Of a DNA stretch of 62,291 nt, positions 26,214 through 35,684 are shown piece after piece. The number at the start of each line of letters is the position of its first letter. Within the stretch, counting starts at the first letter, position 1. A model generated the notes under the pieces. That model saw nothing but the letters and a program-made list of their open reading frames with translations, ran no database searches and was not told where the DNA came from. The position numbers and the translations under genes were made by a program. Origin of the DNA: Flavobacteriaceae bacterium (GTDB lineage: Bacteria; Bacteroidota; Bacteroidia; Flavobacteriales; Flavobacteriaceae); assembly GCA_002862705.1 (NCBI GenBank), contig PKDU01000039.1, forward strand, positions 1 to 62,291. The letters run 5' to 3'.

Positions 26214-27742
26214 TGGAAATTCGACTAATACTTGGCGACCAGCTCAACGAAAAGCATCTTTGGTTTACAGAACTCAACGACGATGTTTGTTATGTAATGT
26301 TTGAAATGCGTCAAGAAACTGATTACGTCAAACACCATATCCAAAAAGTGGTGGCGTTCTTTGCAGCCATGCGAAGTTTTGCCAGACGACTTGAAGAAGA
26401 TGGGCATCAGGTACTTTACTACGCCATAGACGATCCGAAAAACGCCCAAGACCTGCAAAAAAATATTGAAAAAGTCATTAGCCTGCTTCATGCGAAAAAA
26501 TTTGCCTACCAACAGCCAGACGAGTATCGCCTAGACGAACAACTGGAGGCGATTGCCACCCAATTGGAAGTACCGACAAAAACCTATGACACGGAACATT
26601 TTCTCACCACACGTGACGAATTAAAGAACTTTTACGAAGGAAAAAAATCTTTAGTGATGGAGTTTTTCTACCGTTATATGCGCAAAAAACATCAATACCT
26701 TATGACCGATGGGCAACCGGAAGGAGGCAGTTGGAATTACGACAAATTTAACCGCAACACCTGGAAAGGCGGAACCATACCGCCCCCCTATAAACCAGAC
26801 GCAAGCTTGGCAAAAGAAATCTATCCACAGGTAAAAGCCGCAGGCATATCCACCATAGGCACATTTAACGAGGATACGTTCCTCTTCGCTACCACAAGGG
26901 AAGCATCACTAGCACAACTCGATTATTTCTGTGCCTACTTGCTGCAAGACTTTGGTACCTATCAAGATGCCATGCATCAAGACGAGACCAATCTTTTTCA
27001 TGCGCGCATCTCTTTTAGCCTGAACGTGAAACTAATCGATCCCGCAGAAGTTATCGAGCATGCCATCGCAGCATATCGAAAAAACAGCGATCGCATAAGC
27101 TTATCGCAAATCGAAGGCTTTGTGCGTCAAATTTTGGGCTGGCGCGAATATATCCGAGGCTTGTATTGGAAAGAAATGCCACAATACAAAAAGAAAAACG
27201 AACTAAACAACTACGGTAAACTACCTGCCTTTTATTGGACAGGAAAAACCAAAATGAATTGCCTAAAAACCAGTATTGAAAATAGCTTGGAGCACGCATA
27301 TGCCCACCATATTCAACGACTGATGATTACAGGGAATTTTGCGCTACTGCTGCAAACAAACCCCGATGAAGTAGACGATTGGTACTTGGGCATTTATGCA
27401 GACGCTGTAGAGTGGGTACAGTTGCCCAATACTAGAGGCATGAGTCAGTACGCCGACGGCGGTATTTTAGCCACAAAACCTTATGTTTCATCTGGTTCTT
27501 ATGTGAACAAAATGAGCAACTACTGCAAGAGCTGTAGTTATGACAAAAAACAACGCACAGGAGATAATGCCTGTCCGTTCAACAGTTTGTACTGGAACTT
27601 TTTAGACGACAAAAGAGAAGAGTTGCGTGGAAACAACCGCATGGGCATGATGTACAACCTACTCGGGAAAATCAATCCAGAGGAATTGGCTCGTATCAAA
27701 GAAAGGGCTTATCAAATCATGGAAAATCCCGATGCATTCTAA
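26213..27742 (+). CDS. Fe-S bacterial cryptochrome/photolyase (PhrB-like, prokaryotic (6-4) type)
   Basis: 509 residues, the deoxyribodipyrimidine photolyase-related family. The N-terminus is [16 protein letters not shown] and the flavin domain contains [13 protein letters not shown] and [15 protein letters not shown]. Four cysteines at 350, 438, 441 and 454 match the positions that hold the 4Fe-4S cluster in Agrobacterium PhrB, a (6-4) photolyase that also uses a lumazine-type antenna. ribH makes such a lumazine. Repair of (6-4) photoproducts is the likely role, inferred from family. It overlaps the next gene by 11 bases. Confidence 0.92.
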   Translation: MEIRLILGDQLNEKHLWFTELNDDVCYVMFEMRQETDYVKHHIQKVVAFFAAMRSFARRLEEDGHQVLYYAIDDPKNAQDLQKNIEKVISLLHAKKFAYQQPDEYRLDEQLEAIATQLEVPTKTYDTEHFLTTRDELKNFYEGKKSLVMEFFYRYMRKKHQYLMTDGQPEGGSWNYDKFNRNTWKGGTIPPPYKPDASLAKEIYPQVKAAGISTIGTFNEDTFLFATTREASLAQLDYFCAYLLQDFGTYQDAMHQDETNLFHARISFSLNVKLIDPAEVIEHAIAAYRKNSDRISLSQIEGFVRQILGWREYIRGLYWKEMPQYKKKNELNNYGKLPAFYWTGKTKMNCLKTSIENSLEHAYAHHIQRLMITGNFALLLQTNPDEVDDWYLGIYADAVEWVQLPNTRGMSQYADGGILATKPYVSSGSYVNKMSNYCKSCSYDKKQRTGDNACPFNSLYWNFLDDKREELRGNNRMGMMYNLLGKINPEELARIKERAYQIMENPDAF

Positions 27743-29204
27743 AAAAGAAATTAACGTTTTTTGGTTTAAAAGAGACTTGCGACTTCTTGACAACGAAGGG
27801 CTGCAAGACGCCATAAACAGTGACTTGCCACTGCTGTTGCTCTATGTAATGGAGCCAAGCCTCGAAGAAAATCCACACTATCACAAACGGCATCACAATT
27901 TTATTGCCCAATCATTGGTAGCGTTAAACGGAGCACTCAAACAATTTGACACCCGAGTGCATGTCTATAAGAATGAGGTGCTAGAAGTCTTGGACAGTAT
28001 TCAGACTAGCATGAAAATAAATACGCTGTTCTCCATGCAAGAAACGGGCTTAAACGCAACCTATGCCCGTGACAAAGCCGTGAAAAATTGGTGTGTGTCA
28101 AAACGCATTGTCTGGAAAGAACACGTCAATAATGGCGTAACAAGAGGAATAAAAAACCGCAAGAGTTGGCGCAATACATGGACCAGCTATATGATGCAGC
28201 CCATCAAATCATTTGAAGCGTCTGCGGCTAGCTTTACAACAGCTGAAAACATGGGATTGGCAGAGGAAGTACTTAAACCTAAAAAGCTAGAGGGCATCCA
28301 AGCAGGCGGAACCAAAACAGGCTTGGCTTATCTAGAAAGCTTTTTAAGCCAACGGCATAAAAAATATCAGCAATCCATATCAAAACCAGAGGCTGCACGA
28401 ACACACTGTGGGCGTGTATCGCCTTATATCGCTTGGGGTAATCTTTCGGTTCGCTATGTGTGGCAGCGTGCCAAGCAAGCAAAAGCCCAAGGCGCTAGCG
28501 GATTTCAGTTAAATGCCTTTACATCTAGGTTGCGCTGGCAAGCACATTTTATTCAAAAATTTGAAATGGAAACCCGCATGGAATTCGAAAGCGTAAACAC
28601 GGGTTTTCGCCAGCTGAAAAAAGAGGTAAACACAGACTATATCAACGCATGGAAGACAGGCACAACGGGTTTTCCACTCGTTGATGCAAGCATGCGCTGT
28701 GTGGTTGAAACGGGCTATTTAAATTTCAGAATGCGCGCCATGGTCGTTTCATTTTTTACACACCATCTGTGGCAACCATGGCAAATGGGCGCTGTGTTTT
28801 TAGGCAAACAGTTTTTGGATTTTGAACCCGGGATTCACTATCCACAGTTTCAAATGCAAGCGGGTGAAACGGGAATTAACATGGTGCGCATCTACAACCC
28901 AACCAAAAATGCGCTTGAGCACGACCCAGCAGGCGCTTTTATTCGTAAGTGGGTGCCAGAGCTTGCGCAACTCCCCACCCCTTTTGTGTTAGAACCTTGG
29001 TCCATGACGGCACTTGAACAACAAGCCTACAGTTGTGTGTTGGGCAAAGATTATCCTAAAGCAATTGTAGCCATTAAAGAAACATACAAACATGCCTCAA
29101 CTGTTTTGTGGCACATGAAGCGCAATCCTACCGTGCGAAGAGAGCGGAAGCGTATATTGGCAATGCATACGCTGCCGGACAGAGAAAACATTATGGATAG
29201 ATGA
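27732..29204 (+). CDS. Divergent cryptochrome/photolyase family protein
   Basis: 490 residues. The N-terminal domain starts [20 protein letters not shown]. The flavin domain keeps [36 protein letters not shown] and [20 protein letters not shown]. Where the E. coli enzyme has the flavin-contacting Asn and the proximal Trp, this protein reads [14 protein letters not shown]: by eye alignment these positions are His and Phe. That predicts altered flavin chemistry and electron transfer, and a sensory role is possible. Final photolyase-type gene of the operon, overlapping both neighbours. Confidence 0.85.
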   Translation: MHSKKEINVFWFKRDLRLLDNEGLQDAINSDLPLLLLYVMEPSLEENPHYHKRHHNFIAQSLVALNGALKQFDTRVHVYKNEVLEVLDSIQTSMKINTLFSMQETGLNATYARDKAVKNWCVSKRIVWKEHVNNGVTRGIKNRKSWRNTWTSYMMQPIKSFEASAASFTTAENMGLAEEVLKPKKLEGIQAGGTKTGLAYLESFLSQRHKKYQQSISKPEAARTHCGRVSPYIAWGNLSVRYVWQRAKQAKAQGASGFQLNAFTSRLRWQAHFIQKFEMETRMEFESVNTGFRQLKKEVNTDYINAWKTGTTGFPLVDASMRCVVETGYLNFRMRAMVVSFFTHHLWQPWQMGAVFLGKQFLDFEPGIHYPQFQMQAGETGINMVRIYNPTKNALEHDPAGAFIRKWVPELAQLPTPFVLEPWSMTALEQQAYSCVLGKDYPKAIVAIKETYKHASTVLWHMKRNPTVRRERKRILAMHTLPDRENIMDR

Positions 29205-29479
29205 AAAAAGAACTTAGTTTACGAGATATTGATCGGATTATCGAAATGGGTTGGGAAGACCGCACCCCTTTTGATGCCATCACCATGCAGTTTGGACTCA
29301 AGGAACAAGAGGTGATTACTATCATGCGAAACAACTTAAAACCAAACAGTTTTAAGCGCTGGCGCAAGCGCGTTCAAGGAAGGAAAACAAAACACTTAAA
29401 AAAGCGAGGTAAAGAAGTTGGGCGCTTTAAATGTAGCAGACAACGCAGCATCAGCAACAACAAAGTGTCTAAACGTTAG
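29201..29479 (+). CDS. TIGR03643 family protein
   Basis: 92 residues, very basic at the C-terminus ([20 protein letters not shown]). The N-terminal part, [20 protein letters not shown] followed by [20 protein letters not shown], is the TIGR03643 helix-turn-helix-like domain, which I know from the neighbourhood of cryptochrome genes. It could bind DNA or RNA; no function is known. Last gene of the photolyase operon, overlapping the cryptochrome stop by 4 bases and ending 7 bases from the convergent murA. Confidence 0.82.
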   Translation: MKKELSLRDIDRIIEMGWEDRTPFDAITMQFGLKEQEVITIMRNNLKPNSFKRWRKRVQGRKTKHLKKRGKEVGRFKCSRQRSISNNKVSKR

Positions 29480-29486
29480 AAAAGTA

Positions 29487-30797
29487 TTAAGCTATACGCT
29501 CAATTTTTGCACCTATGGCGCGCAGACGCGTATCAATATCTTGATAGCCTCGGTCAATTTGCTCAATATTAAAAATGGTACTGGTACCCTTAGCAGACAT
29601 CGCTGCTATTAGAAGAGAGATACCGGCGCGAATGTCTGGAGAAGTCATTGTGGTAGCCTTCAATGATGATTTAAAATCATGGCCGATTACGTTGGCACGG
29701 TGCGGATCACATAAGATGATTTTAGCACCCATATCAATAAGCTTATCGACAAAAAACAAACGACTCTCAAACATCTTTTGATGAATCAAGACACTTCCCC
29801 TTGCTTGGGTTGCAACCACCAATACAATACTCAAAAGGTCAGGAGTAAAACCAGGCCAAGGCGCATCAGATACGGTCATTACAGATCCGTCAATATAACT
29901 TTGGATTTCATATCCATCGGGATGCTCTGGAATGAACATATCATCACCCTTTTTTTCAATAGTAATTCCCAGTCGGCGGAATACGTCTGGTATTTGACCC
30001 AGATAATCCCATTGCACGTCTTTAATGGTAAGTGCACTTCTGGTGAGTGCTGCCAAACCAATCCAACTACCAATTTCAATCATATCGGGAAGCACACGAT
30101 GTGTGGTGCCACCCAACGATTTAACGCCTTCGATGTTCAATAAGTTAGAACCAATTCCTGAAATATTGGCACCCATACGGACAAGCATATTACAGAGCTG
30201 CTGCAAATAGGGTTCGCATGCGGCATTGTATATCGTAGTTGTTCCTTTTGCCAAGACGGCTGCCATGACAATATTGGCGGTTCCAGTAACAGAAGCTTCG
30301 TCAAGCAACATATATGTGCCTTTAAGTTCCTTAGCTTCAACCCCATAAAAATACTCCTCCTTGTTATAGCGAAATGTAGCACCCAGATTGATAAAACCTT
30401 GAAAGTGGGTGTCGAGTCGACGTCGTCCAATCTTATCGCCCCCAGGTTTGGGAATAAACCCTTTACCGAAGCGTGCTAACAGAGGACCTACAATCATAAT
30501 GGAGCCGCGTAAACCACGACCAGCTATCTTAAAATCATCGGACTGAAGGTAATCTATATCAACGTTATTGGCTTGAAAAGTATAACTATCGTCACTGTGT
30601 TTTTCCACCTTTACACCAAGCTTTTCAAGAATTTGAATCAGCTTGTTCACGTCAATAATATTGGGAATATTGTGAATTGTTACTGGCTCGGGCGTAAGCA
30701 ATACAGCACATAAAATTTGTAGTGCCTCGTTCTTGGCTCCTTGAGGTTGTATGGAACCTGACAATGATACACCACCAGTAACTTTAAAAGCACCCAT
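29487..30797 (-). CDS. murA: UDP-N-acetylglucosamine 1-carboxyvinyltransferase
   Basis: First committed step of peptidoglycan synthesis, 436 residues. The N-terminus FKVTGGVSLSGSIQPQGAKN contains the conserved KN pair, and the C-terminal region shows DIRAGISLLIAAMSAKGTST. The position of the fosfomycin-target Cys (segment near RFGKGFIPKPGGDKIGRR) reads with a Pro-rich loop lacking an obvious Cys; flavobacterial MurA often carries Asp there. It starts 1 base after the DUF4290 stop; an upstream ATG inside that gene is unlikely. Confidence 0.93.
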   Translation of the reverse strand: MGAFKVTGGVSLSGSIQPQGAKNEALQILCAVLLTPEPVTIHNIPNIIDVNKLIQILEKLGVKVEKHSDDSYTFQANNVDIDYLQSDDFKIAGRGLRGSIMIVGPLLARFGKGFIPKPGGDKIGRRRLDTHFQGFINLGATFRYNKEEYFYGVEAKELKGTYMLLDEASVTGTANIVMAAVLAKGTTTIYNAACEPYLQQLCNMLVRMGANISGIGSNLLNIEGVKSLGGTTHRVLPDMIEIGSWIGLAALTRSALTIKDVQWDYLGQIPDVFRRLGITIEKKGDDMFIPEHPDGYEIQSYIDGSVMTVSDAPWPGFTPDLLSIVLVVATQARGSVLIHQKMFESRLFFVDKLIDMGAKIILCDPHRANVIGHDFKSSLKATTMTSPDIRAGISLLIAAMSAKGTSTIFNIEQIDRGYQDIDTRLRAIGAKIERIA

Positions 30798-30798
30798 T

Positions 30799-31449
30799 TT
30801 ATTTACGCCGCTGCTTTTGGTTTCGGTATTTATGATTCTTGGTATTGCTTCTTGAACCCTTGGCAAAACGCTTGTTTGTCAGGCGAATTAGGTTTTCAGA
30901 AGCCGACAACACCTCATCTTTAGCATCGATGACAATTTTGCCGCCAGAGAGTTCGGCCAAATGACCAAAAATAACCTGGTCATCAACCGTGTCTTTATTC
31001 CAGTTGAGGAAACATTTTTTCATGTGATTGGCAATCACATAAATCAATGCTTGTTTTAAGTCTCCTTCTTCCCAATCAACGATTACGTCAATCATGCCCT
31101 TAATGTTGTTTCCGTAGAATCGGTATTTAGGGAACGATTGTGGGTAAGCCAAAGGAGTTGGAGGTGCTGCGAGTACTTCGGCATCGGGTTTTGGGAAAGG
31201 CGCATCAACGTCCAATTTGAAATCAGACATGATAAAAAGCTGATCCCAAAGTTTGTGCTGAAAGTCCGCGACGTCTCTTAAGTGTGGGTTTAGATTGCCC
31301 ATAATGCCAATGATGGCTTGGGCCTGTTTGTTGCGTTGTTCTTTATTTTCTTCAGCTAAAACTTGCTGAATCATTTTGTGAATGTGGCGGCCATATTCAG
31401 GAATGGCTAGCATTGAACGCTCTGTGTTGTATTGAAGGTTGTCTATCAA
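30799..31449 (-). CDS. DUF4290 family protein
   Basis: 216 residues; begins MIDNLQYNTERSMLAIPEYGR, and contains YGNNIKGMIDVIVDWEEGDL, the characteristic pattern of a Bacteroidota-specific family of unknown function. The C-terminus is Lys/Arg/Asn-rich (NHKYRNQKQRRK), suggesting contact with nucleic acid. It precedes murA by 1 base, a conserved pair in the phylum. Confidence 0.88.
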   Translation of the reverse strand: MIDNLQYNTERSMLAIPEYGRHIHKMIQQVLAEENKEQRNKQAQAIIGIMGNLNPHLRDVADFQHKLWDQLFIMSDFKLDVDAPFPKPDAEVLAAPPTPLAYPQSFPKYRFYGNNIKGMIDVIVDWEEGDLKQALIYVIANHMKKCFLNWNKDTVDDQVIFGHLAELSGGKIVIDAKDEVLSASENLIRLTNKRFAKGSRSNTKNHKYRNQKQRRK

Positions 31450-31486
31450 AAGGGAAATTTATGAGGTAAAACTAATAAAAAATAAC

Positions 31487-31777
31487 TTAGAGTTGGATGA
31501 TGTTTGGGATTTTCGAAGCCCGTTTGTGTTTTTGAATGATAATATCTGGACTTCCAAACTTACCTGCAATAGAAATACTGGTGTATTTCCCTTTCCTAGA
31601 AGCCCTTACATTGACCGTTACTTTGTCGTTTTCAAACAAATCCAACAAGGTCGCTTTGTCCACATCCGAAGAAGGGATAATAAATTTAAAAACGTAAACA
31701 CCAGGCCAGGTATTGCTTTCCAATAATTGCTGATGAAATCGTTCGTAAAACGGCGTGTCTTTGGGATTTTGTTGCAT
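31487..31777 (-). CDS. DUF493 family protein (YbeD-like)
   Basis: About 96 residues: FYERFHQQLLESNTWPGVYV, then FKFIIPSSDVDKATLLDLF and GKYTSISIAG, the ACT-like fold of DUF493. Function unknown. The ATG at 31777 is preferred over an upstream in-frame codon because a TATATTTG element on the minus strand (31782-31789) lies between them. Divergent from the P-loop ATPase gene. Confidence 0.82.
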   Translation of the reverse strand: MQQNPKDTPFYERFHQQLLESNTWPGVYVFKFIIPSSDVDKATLLDLFENDKVTVNVRASRKGKYTSISIAGKFGSPDIIIQKHKRASKIPNIIQL

Positions 31778-31826
31778 TATGCAAATATACAGTTTTAGAT
31801 AAGGCAACAATTAACGACATTTGTGT

Positions 31827-32357
31827 ATGCTTGAACACAAAAGAATCGTATTGACTGGAGGGCCATCAAGTGGCAAGACAAGCCTGTTGAATCACATACA
31901 ACACCCAGACATACATTGTTTTGAAGAAGTATCTAGAGGCGTCATAAGCAAAGCCTTAGCGAAAGGCACCACACAACCATTCCTAGACAATCCGCTGGGT
32001 TTTAGTGAAGCCCTTTTTGAGCGTCGTTTACATGACTATTTTGAGGATAAAAAAAATAAAATGCATGTCTACGACAGGGGCATACACGACGTGGTAGCCT
32101 ATCTAAATGCCATTGGAGATGAGGTTCCTTGCGGTATGCTGAATGATTGCAGTACCTACTGCTATGATGCCGTTTTTGTGTTTCCGCCATGGGAAGCTAT
32201 TTTTACGCAAGATGCCGAGCGCATGGAAGTATTTGAGGAAGCAATACATTTTCATAAAGCCCTGTTAGAAACCTATACCCATTTTGGCATGCAGTGTATA
32301 GAAGTTCCTAAATCGAGTATCGAAGAACGATTTCGTTTTATATTGGATCACCTATGA
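31827..32357 (+). CDS. P-loop ATPase/kinase-like protein (AAA_28, NadR/Ttd14-like)
   Basis: About 176 residues. Walker A is LTGGPSSGKTSL near residue 11; HVYDRGIHDVVAYLNAIGDE resembles the second acidic motif of small kinases; the C-terminus contains FEEAIHFHKALLETYTHFGM. The AAA_28 domain is found in NadR-type kinases. The substrate is unknown. It overlaps recQ by 4 bases, so the two are coupled. Start at ATG 31827, right before the P-loop strand. Confidence 0.82.
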   Translation: MLEHKRIVLTGGPSSGKTSLLNHIQHPDIHCFEEVSRGVISKALAKGTTQPFLDNPLGFSEALFERRLHDYFEDKKNKMHVYDRGIHDVVAYLNAIGDEVPCGMLNDCSTYCYDAVFVFPPWEAIFTQDAERMEVFEEAIHFHKALLETYTHFGMQCIEVPKSSIEERFRFILDHL

Positions 32358-34207
32358 AAAGTGGCATATATGACGTACTAAAAAGCCATTGGAATGCCTC
32401 GGAATTTCGCCCGGGACAAAAAGAGGCCATAACCGCTGTCTTAGACAAAAAAGACTGCCTTGTTGTATTGCCTACTGGAGGTGGAAAAAGTTTGTGCTAC
32501 CAACTACCGCCCCTTACAAAGCCAGGACTGTGTGTCGTTATAAGCCCGTTGATAGCGCTGATGAGCGATCAAGTGGAAAGTCTTAAAAAAAAGGGCATTC
32601 GTGCCATGAATTTGTCGGGGCCTATGCGCGAAGACGACCTCGTTACTGCGTTGGACAATTGTAAATTTGGCGAATTTAAATTCGTATACCTATCACCAGA
32701 GCGCGCACAACACCCCTTGGTTCAAGATCGGTTGTCTGAAATGCAAATCTGCCTATTGGCCATTGACGAAGCCCATTGCATCTCTGAATGGGGACATGAT
32801 TTTAGACCCGCTTACAGACAAATCATAGGGCTGAAAAACAAACTTTCCAAAACACCAACAATAGCCCTTACCGCAACTGCTACCAAATGGGTTAAAGAAG
32901 ATATTTGCAAGACACTCGAACTAGCGCAACCCATACAAATAACCAACTCATTTGACAGGCCAAATATTGAGCTAAAGGTGCTGAAAACAACAAATAAGCT
33001 AGAAGCCATATCAGAAGCCCTAGCACCAAAAGGCACGCCTGCAATTGTATATGCAGGAACCAGAAAAAGTGTTGAACTATTGAGTACCCACCTAAACAAT
33101 ATGGGCCACCGAACAAACTTTTTTCATGGGGGCGCACTAGCCAAAGAAAAACGAATAGCAGACTGGATACAAGAAAAAATGCCTGTTATGGTAGCCACTT
33201 CGGCATTCGGCATGGGTATTGACAAATCAAATGTACAACGAGTTGTACACGCCACGCTTCCCTTCAGTGTGGAGCAGTACTACCAAGAAATTGGGCGTTG
33301 TGGCAGAGACGGAAGTGCAGCAAAAGCCACTTTGCTTATTGAAAACGGAGATGATCAAAAACTATGGAACAGTACGACTGCTAGTATTCCCAGTGTTGAG
33401 GACATAAAGAAAACATACAAACACCTATGTCATTATTTTGATATCGCCTATGGCGAAAAACCAAATGACATTTTAGTATTTAATCACGCCCTTTTTTGTG
33501 AGCGCTATGAATTAAAACACAGAACTACCTATCACGTACTCAAAGTATTGGAGCGTGGACAATTGCTCACACTAACCCAATATAACAGACCGAAAACTAG
33601 CTTAAAACTACTGCGAAAGCACATCGAGCAAGAGCATGTATTTGTGGATTATTTGTTGCGAAACATAGGCGGAATTACCAACAGGTGTCAAGAAATCAAC
33701 TTAGATAAAATAGCCCTCAAAAGCGGTGTGGGTTTAAGCAGTGCTATTGAATGCATTAAACAATTAGAAAAACAAGGCGATGCCGAAGTGCAGCAACTCC
33801 ATGCAGATAGTGGAATTATGTTTCATGTACCGCGAGAAGATAAAATAAGTTTGATGCCCATATTACATCAATTAAATACGCTCAGAGAAGAAAAAAAGCG
33901 TTTGGCTGGTGCCATTTGGGCATACGCCACTGCCGAGACTTGTTACCGAAAAAAATTGCTACACTACTTTGGTGAAACGCATAAAAAAAAATGTGGTAGC
34001 TGCTCTAGCTGCGTAGACGAAAAAACCCCGATGGCTAAAATAATCAGCTACCTAAAACAAAGACTCACGCAGGAAGATGCACTATCTTTGGAACAGTTAA
34101 GTCAAGATGCGCCATTTGACAGAACACAATTGGCGGTGGCTTTAGACGAAATGTGTGCAGAAGAGATGGTAATACAAGACGCACCAAACCAATACAAGCT
34201 GATATGA
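32354..34207 (+). CDS. recQ: ATP-dependent DNA helicase RecQ family
   Basis: 3'-5' helicase, 617 residues. Motif 0/I: FRPGQKEAI and LPTGGGKSLCYQ near residue 42; DEAH box AIDEAHCISEWGHDFRP; motif VI QEIGRCGRDG near residue 312. The C-terminal zinc domain keeps the Cys set ending in KKCGSCSSCVD. An HRDC domain is not visible; a short winged-helix-like tail ends the protein. Overlaps fmt by 4 bases. Confidence 0.93.
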   Translation: MKSGIYDVLKSHWNASEFRPGQKEAITAVLDKKDCLVVLPTGGGKSLCYQLPPLTKPGLCVVISPLIALMSDQVESLKKKGIRAMNLSGPMREDDLVTALDNCKFGEFKFVYLSPERAQHPLVQDRLSEMQICLLAIDEAHCISEWGHDFRPAYRQIIGLKNKLSKTPTIALTATATKWVKEDICKTLELAQPIQITNSFDRPNIELKVLKTTNKLEAISEALAPKGTPAIVYAGTRKSVELLSTHLNNMGHRTNFFHGGALAKEKRIADWIQEKMPVMVATSAFGMGIDKSNVQRVVHATLPFSVEQYYQEIGRCGRDGSAAKATLLIENGDDQKLWNSTTASIPSVEDIKKTYKHLCHYFDIAYGEKPNDILVFNHALFCERYELKHRTTYHVLKVLERGQLLTLTQYNRPKTSLKLLRKHIEQEHVFVDYLLRNIGGITNRCQEINLDKIALKSGVGLSSAIECIKQLEKQGDAEVQQLHADSGIMFHVPREDKISLMPILHQLNTLREEKKRLAGAIWAYATAETCYRKKLLHYFGETHKKKCGSCSSCVDEKTPMAKIISYLKQRLTQEDALSLEQLSQDAPFDRTQLAVALDEMCAEEMVIQDAPNQYKLI

Positions 34208-35154
34208 GCAAATCCTTACGAGTAGTTTTTATGGGAACGCCCGCTTTTGCGGTACCCGGGCTGCGTAGCATCGTGGAGAGTCAGCATGAGCTTGTTGGCG
34301 TTGTTACGGCTCCTGACCGCCCTGCTGGACGTGGAAAAAACTTACGCTTCTCTGCTGTAAAAGAGGCTGCACTGGAATACAATATCCCACTATTTCAGCC
34401 TGAAAAACTACCGTCAGAAGATACGGTTGCTCAACTCAAAGCATTAGAAGCAGACGTCTTTGTTGTTGTTGCCTTTAGAATGTTGCCCAAAGTAGTTTGG
34501 GAATTACCACAACTTGGCACTTTTAACTTACACGCATCACTCCTGCCCCAGTATCGAGGAGCTGCGCCCATTCACTGGTCTATAATTAACGGTGAGCAAG
34601 TGTCTGGGCTTACCACCTTTTTAATTGATGCTAAAATTGATACGGGTGCCATTTTGCTTCAAAAAAAGCTAGATATATTAGCCAGTGACACCATGGGTAC
34701 ACTCAGCGAACGTATGCAAGCCCAATCAGGCGAATTGATTATTGCTACCCTCAACGGTTTAGCGTCGGGGACATTAAAACCCATGCCGCAACAAGAGGCA
34801 ACAGCCATCAATACGGCGCCAAAACTAAGCCGGGAGAATACCCAAATTGACTGGAGTAAACCAGGGCAAACCATAGTACATTTTATCCATGGCCTAAACC
34901 CGTTTCCAACGGCATGGACGCTAATGGAGAACAATGAAGAAACCGTGCAGGTGAAAATCCAAAATGCACACTTTATAGCCGGAACACCCATTGAAACCCC
35001 TGGGCATATTAAAGTTGAAGATAAACAGCTTTATGTAAGCGTTGCAGACGGCTATGTTTATATAGACAGACTGCAATTGCCAAATAAAAAAAGTATGGAA
35101 ACGGCAGCGCTCTTAAACGGTTTTCAGTTTCCGGCAACAGCTCGTTTTGTGTAA
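34204..35154 (+). CDS. fmt: Methionyl-tRNA formyltransferase
   Basis: Formylates initiator Met-tRNA, about 316 residues. Motifs: RVVFMGTPAFAVPGLRSI, TAPDRPAGRGKN, and the catalytic segment FNLHASLLPQYRGAAPIHWS with Asn, His. The C-terminal OB domain ends in LLNGFQFPATARFV. Start at ATG 34204, overlapping the recQ stop (ATGA); it overlaps the YqgE gene by 1 base (TAATG). Confidence 0.95.
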   Translation: MSKSLRVVFMGTPAFAVPGLRSIVESQHELVGVVTAPDRPAGRGKNLRFSAVKEAALEYNIPLFQPEKLPSEDTVAQLKALEADVFVVVAFRMLPKVVWELPQLGTFNLHASLLPQYRGAAPIHWSIINGEQVSGLTTFLIDAKIDTGAILLQKKLDILASDTMGTLSERMQAQSGELIIATLNGLASGTLKPMPQQEATAINTAPKLSRENTQIDWSKPGQTIVHFIHGLNPFPTAWTLMENNEETVQVKIQNAHFIAGTPIETPGHIKVEDKQLYVSVADGYVYIDRLQLPNKKSMETAALLNGFQFPATARFV

Positions 35155-35684
35155 TGGTAGGAAAATTACTTATTGCGCATCCATCTCTTCTAGGCGATCC
35201 GTCTTTTGGTAGAAGCGTGATTCTTATGGCGGAGCACAATGATGAAGGCTCGTTGGGCTTTGTTGTAAACCAGCCCACGCATTACAGCTTGAATGAACTA
35301 ATCCCTGAATTATCCATTGACATGCCCATTTATCAAGGTGGGCCTGTGGATACCGATAGGTTGTTTTATGTACATACCATGAAAGATTTACCCAATGCGC
35401 AAGCGATTGGCAGCAAACTCTTTTGGGGTGGCGACTTGGAGGCTCTTCAAGAAGCAATACTTGTAAAAAAAAGAACTCCTGATCAACTGCGGTTTTTTTT
35501 AGGGTATAGCGGTTGGGGCAAAGGCCAATTGCGAAATGAGAACACTGAAAAAAGCTGGCTACTGATTAAAAACAAGTATAATATTTTTGAGAAGGAGCAT
35601 CAACTATGGGGAGACATCATGCGAGATATGGGTGGTGAGTACGCCTTGTATGCTACTGCACCTAAGCACCCCGGTTTGAACTAA
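35154..35684 (+). CDS. UPF0301 family protein (YqgE/AlgH)
   Basis: 176 residues with the family pattern GKLLIAHPSLLGDPSFGRSV, then LMAEHNDEGSLGFVVNQPT and the GYSGWGKGQL motif near residue 122. Function is unknown despite the AlgH name. It is coupled to fmt by a 1-base overlap and its 3' end overlaps the convergent aminotransferase gene. Confidence 0.92.
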   Translation: MVGKLLIAHPSLLGDPSFGRSVILMAEHNDEGSLGFVVNQPTHYSLNELIPELSIDMPIYQGGPVDTDRLFYVHTMKDLPNAQAIGSKLFWGGDLEALQEAILVKKRTPDQLRFFLGYSGWGKGQLRNENTEKSWLLIKNKYNIFEKEHQLWGDIMRDMGGEYALYATAPKHPGLN

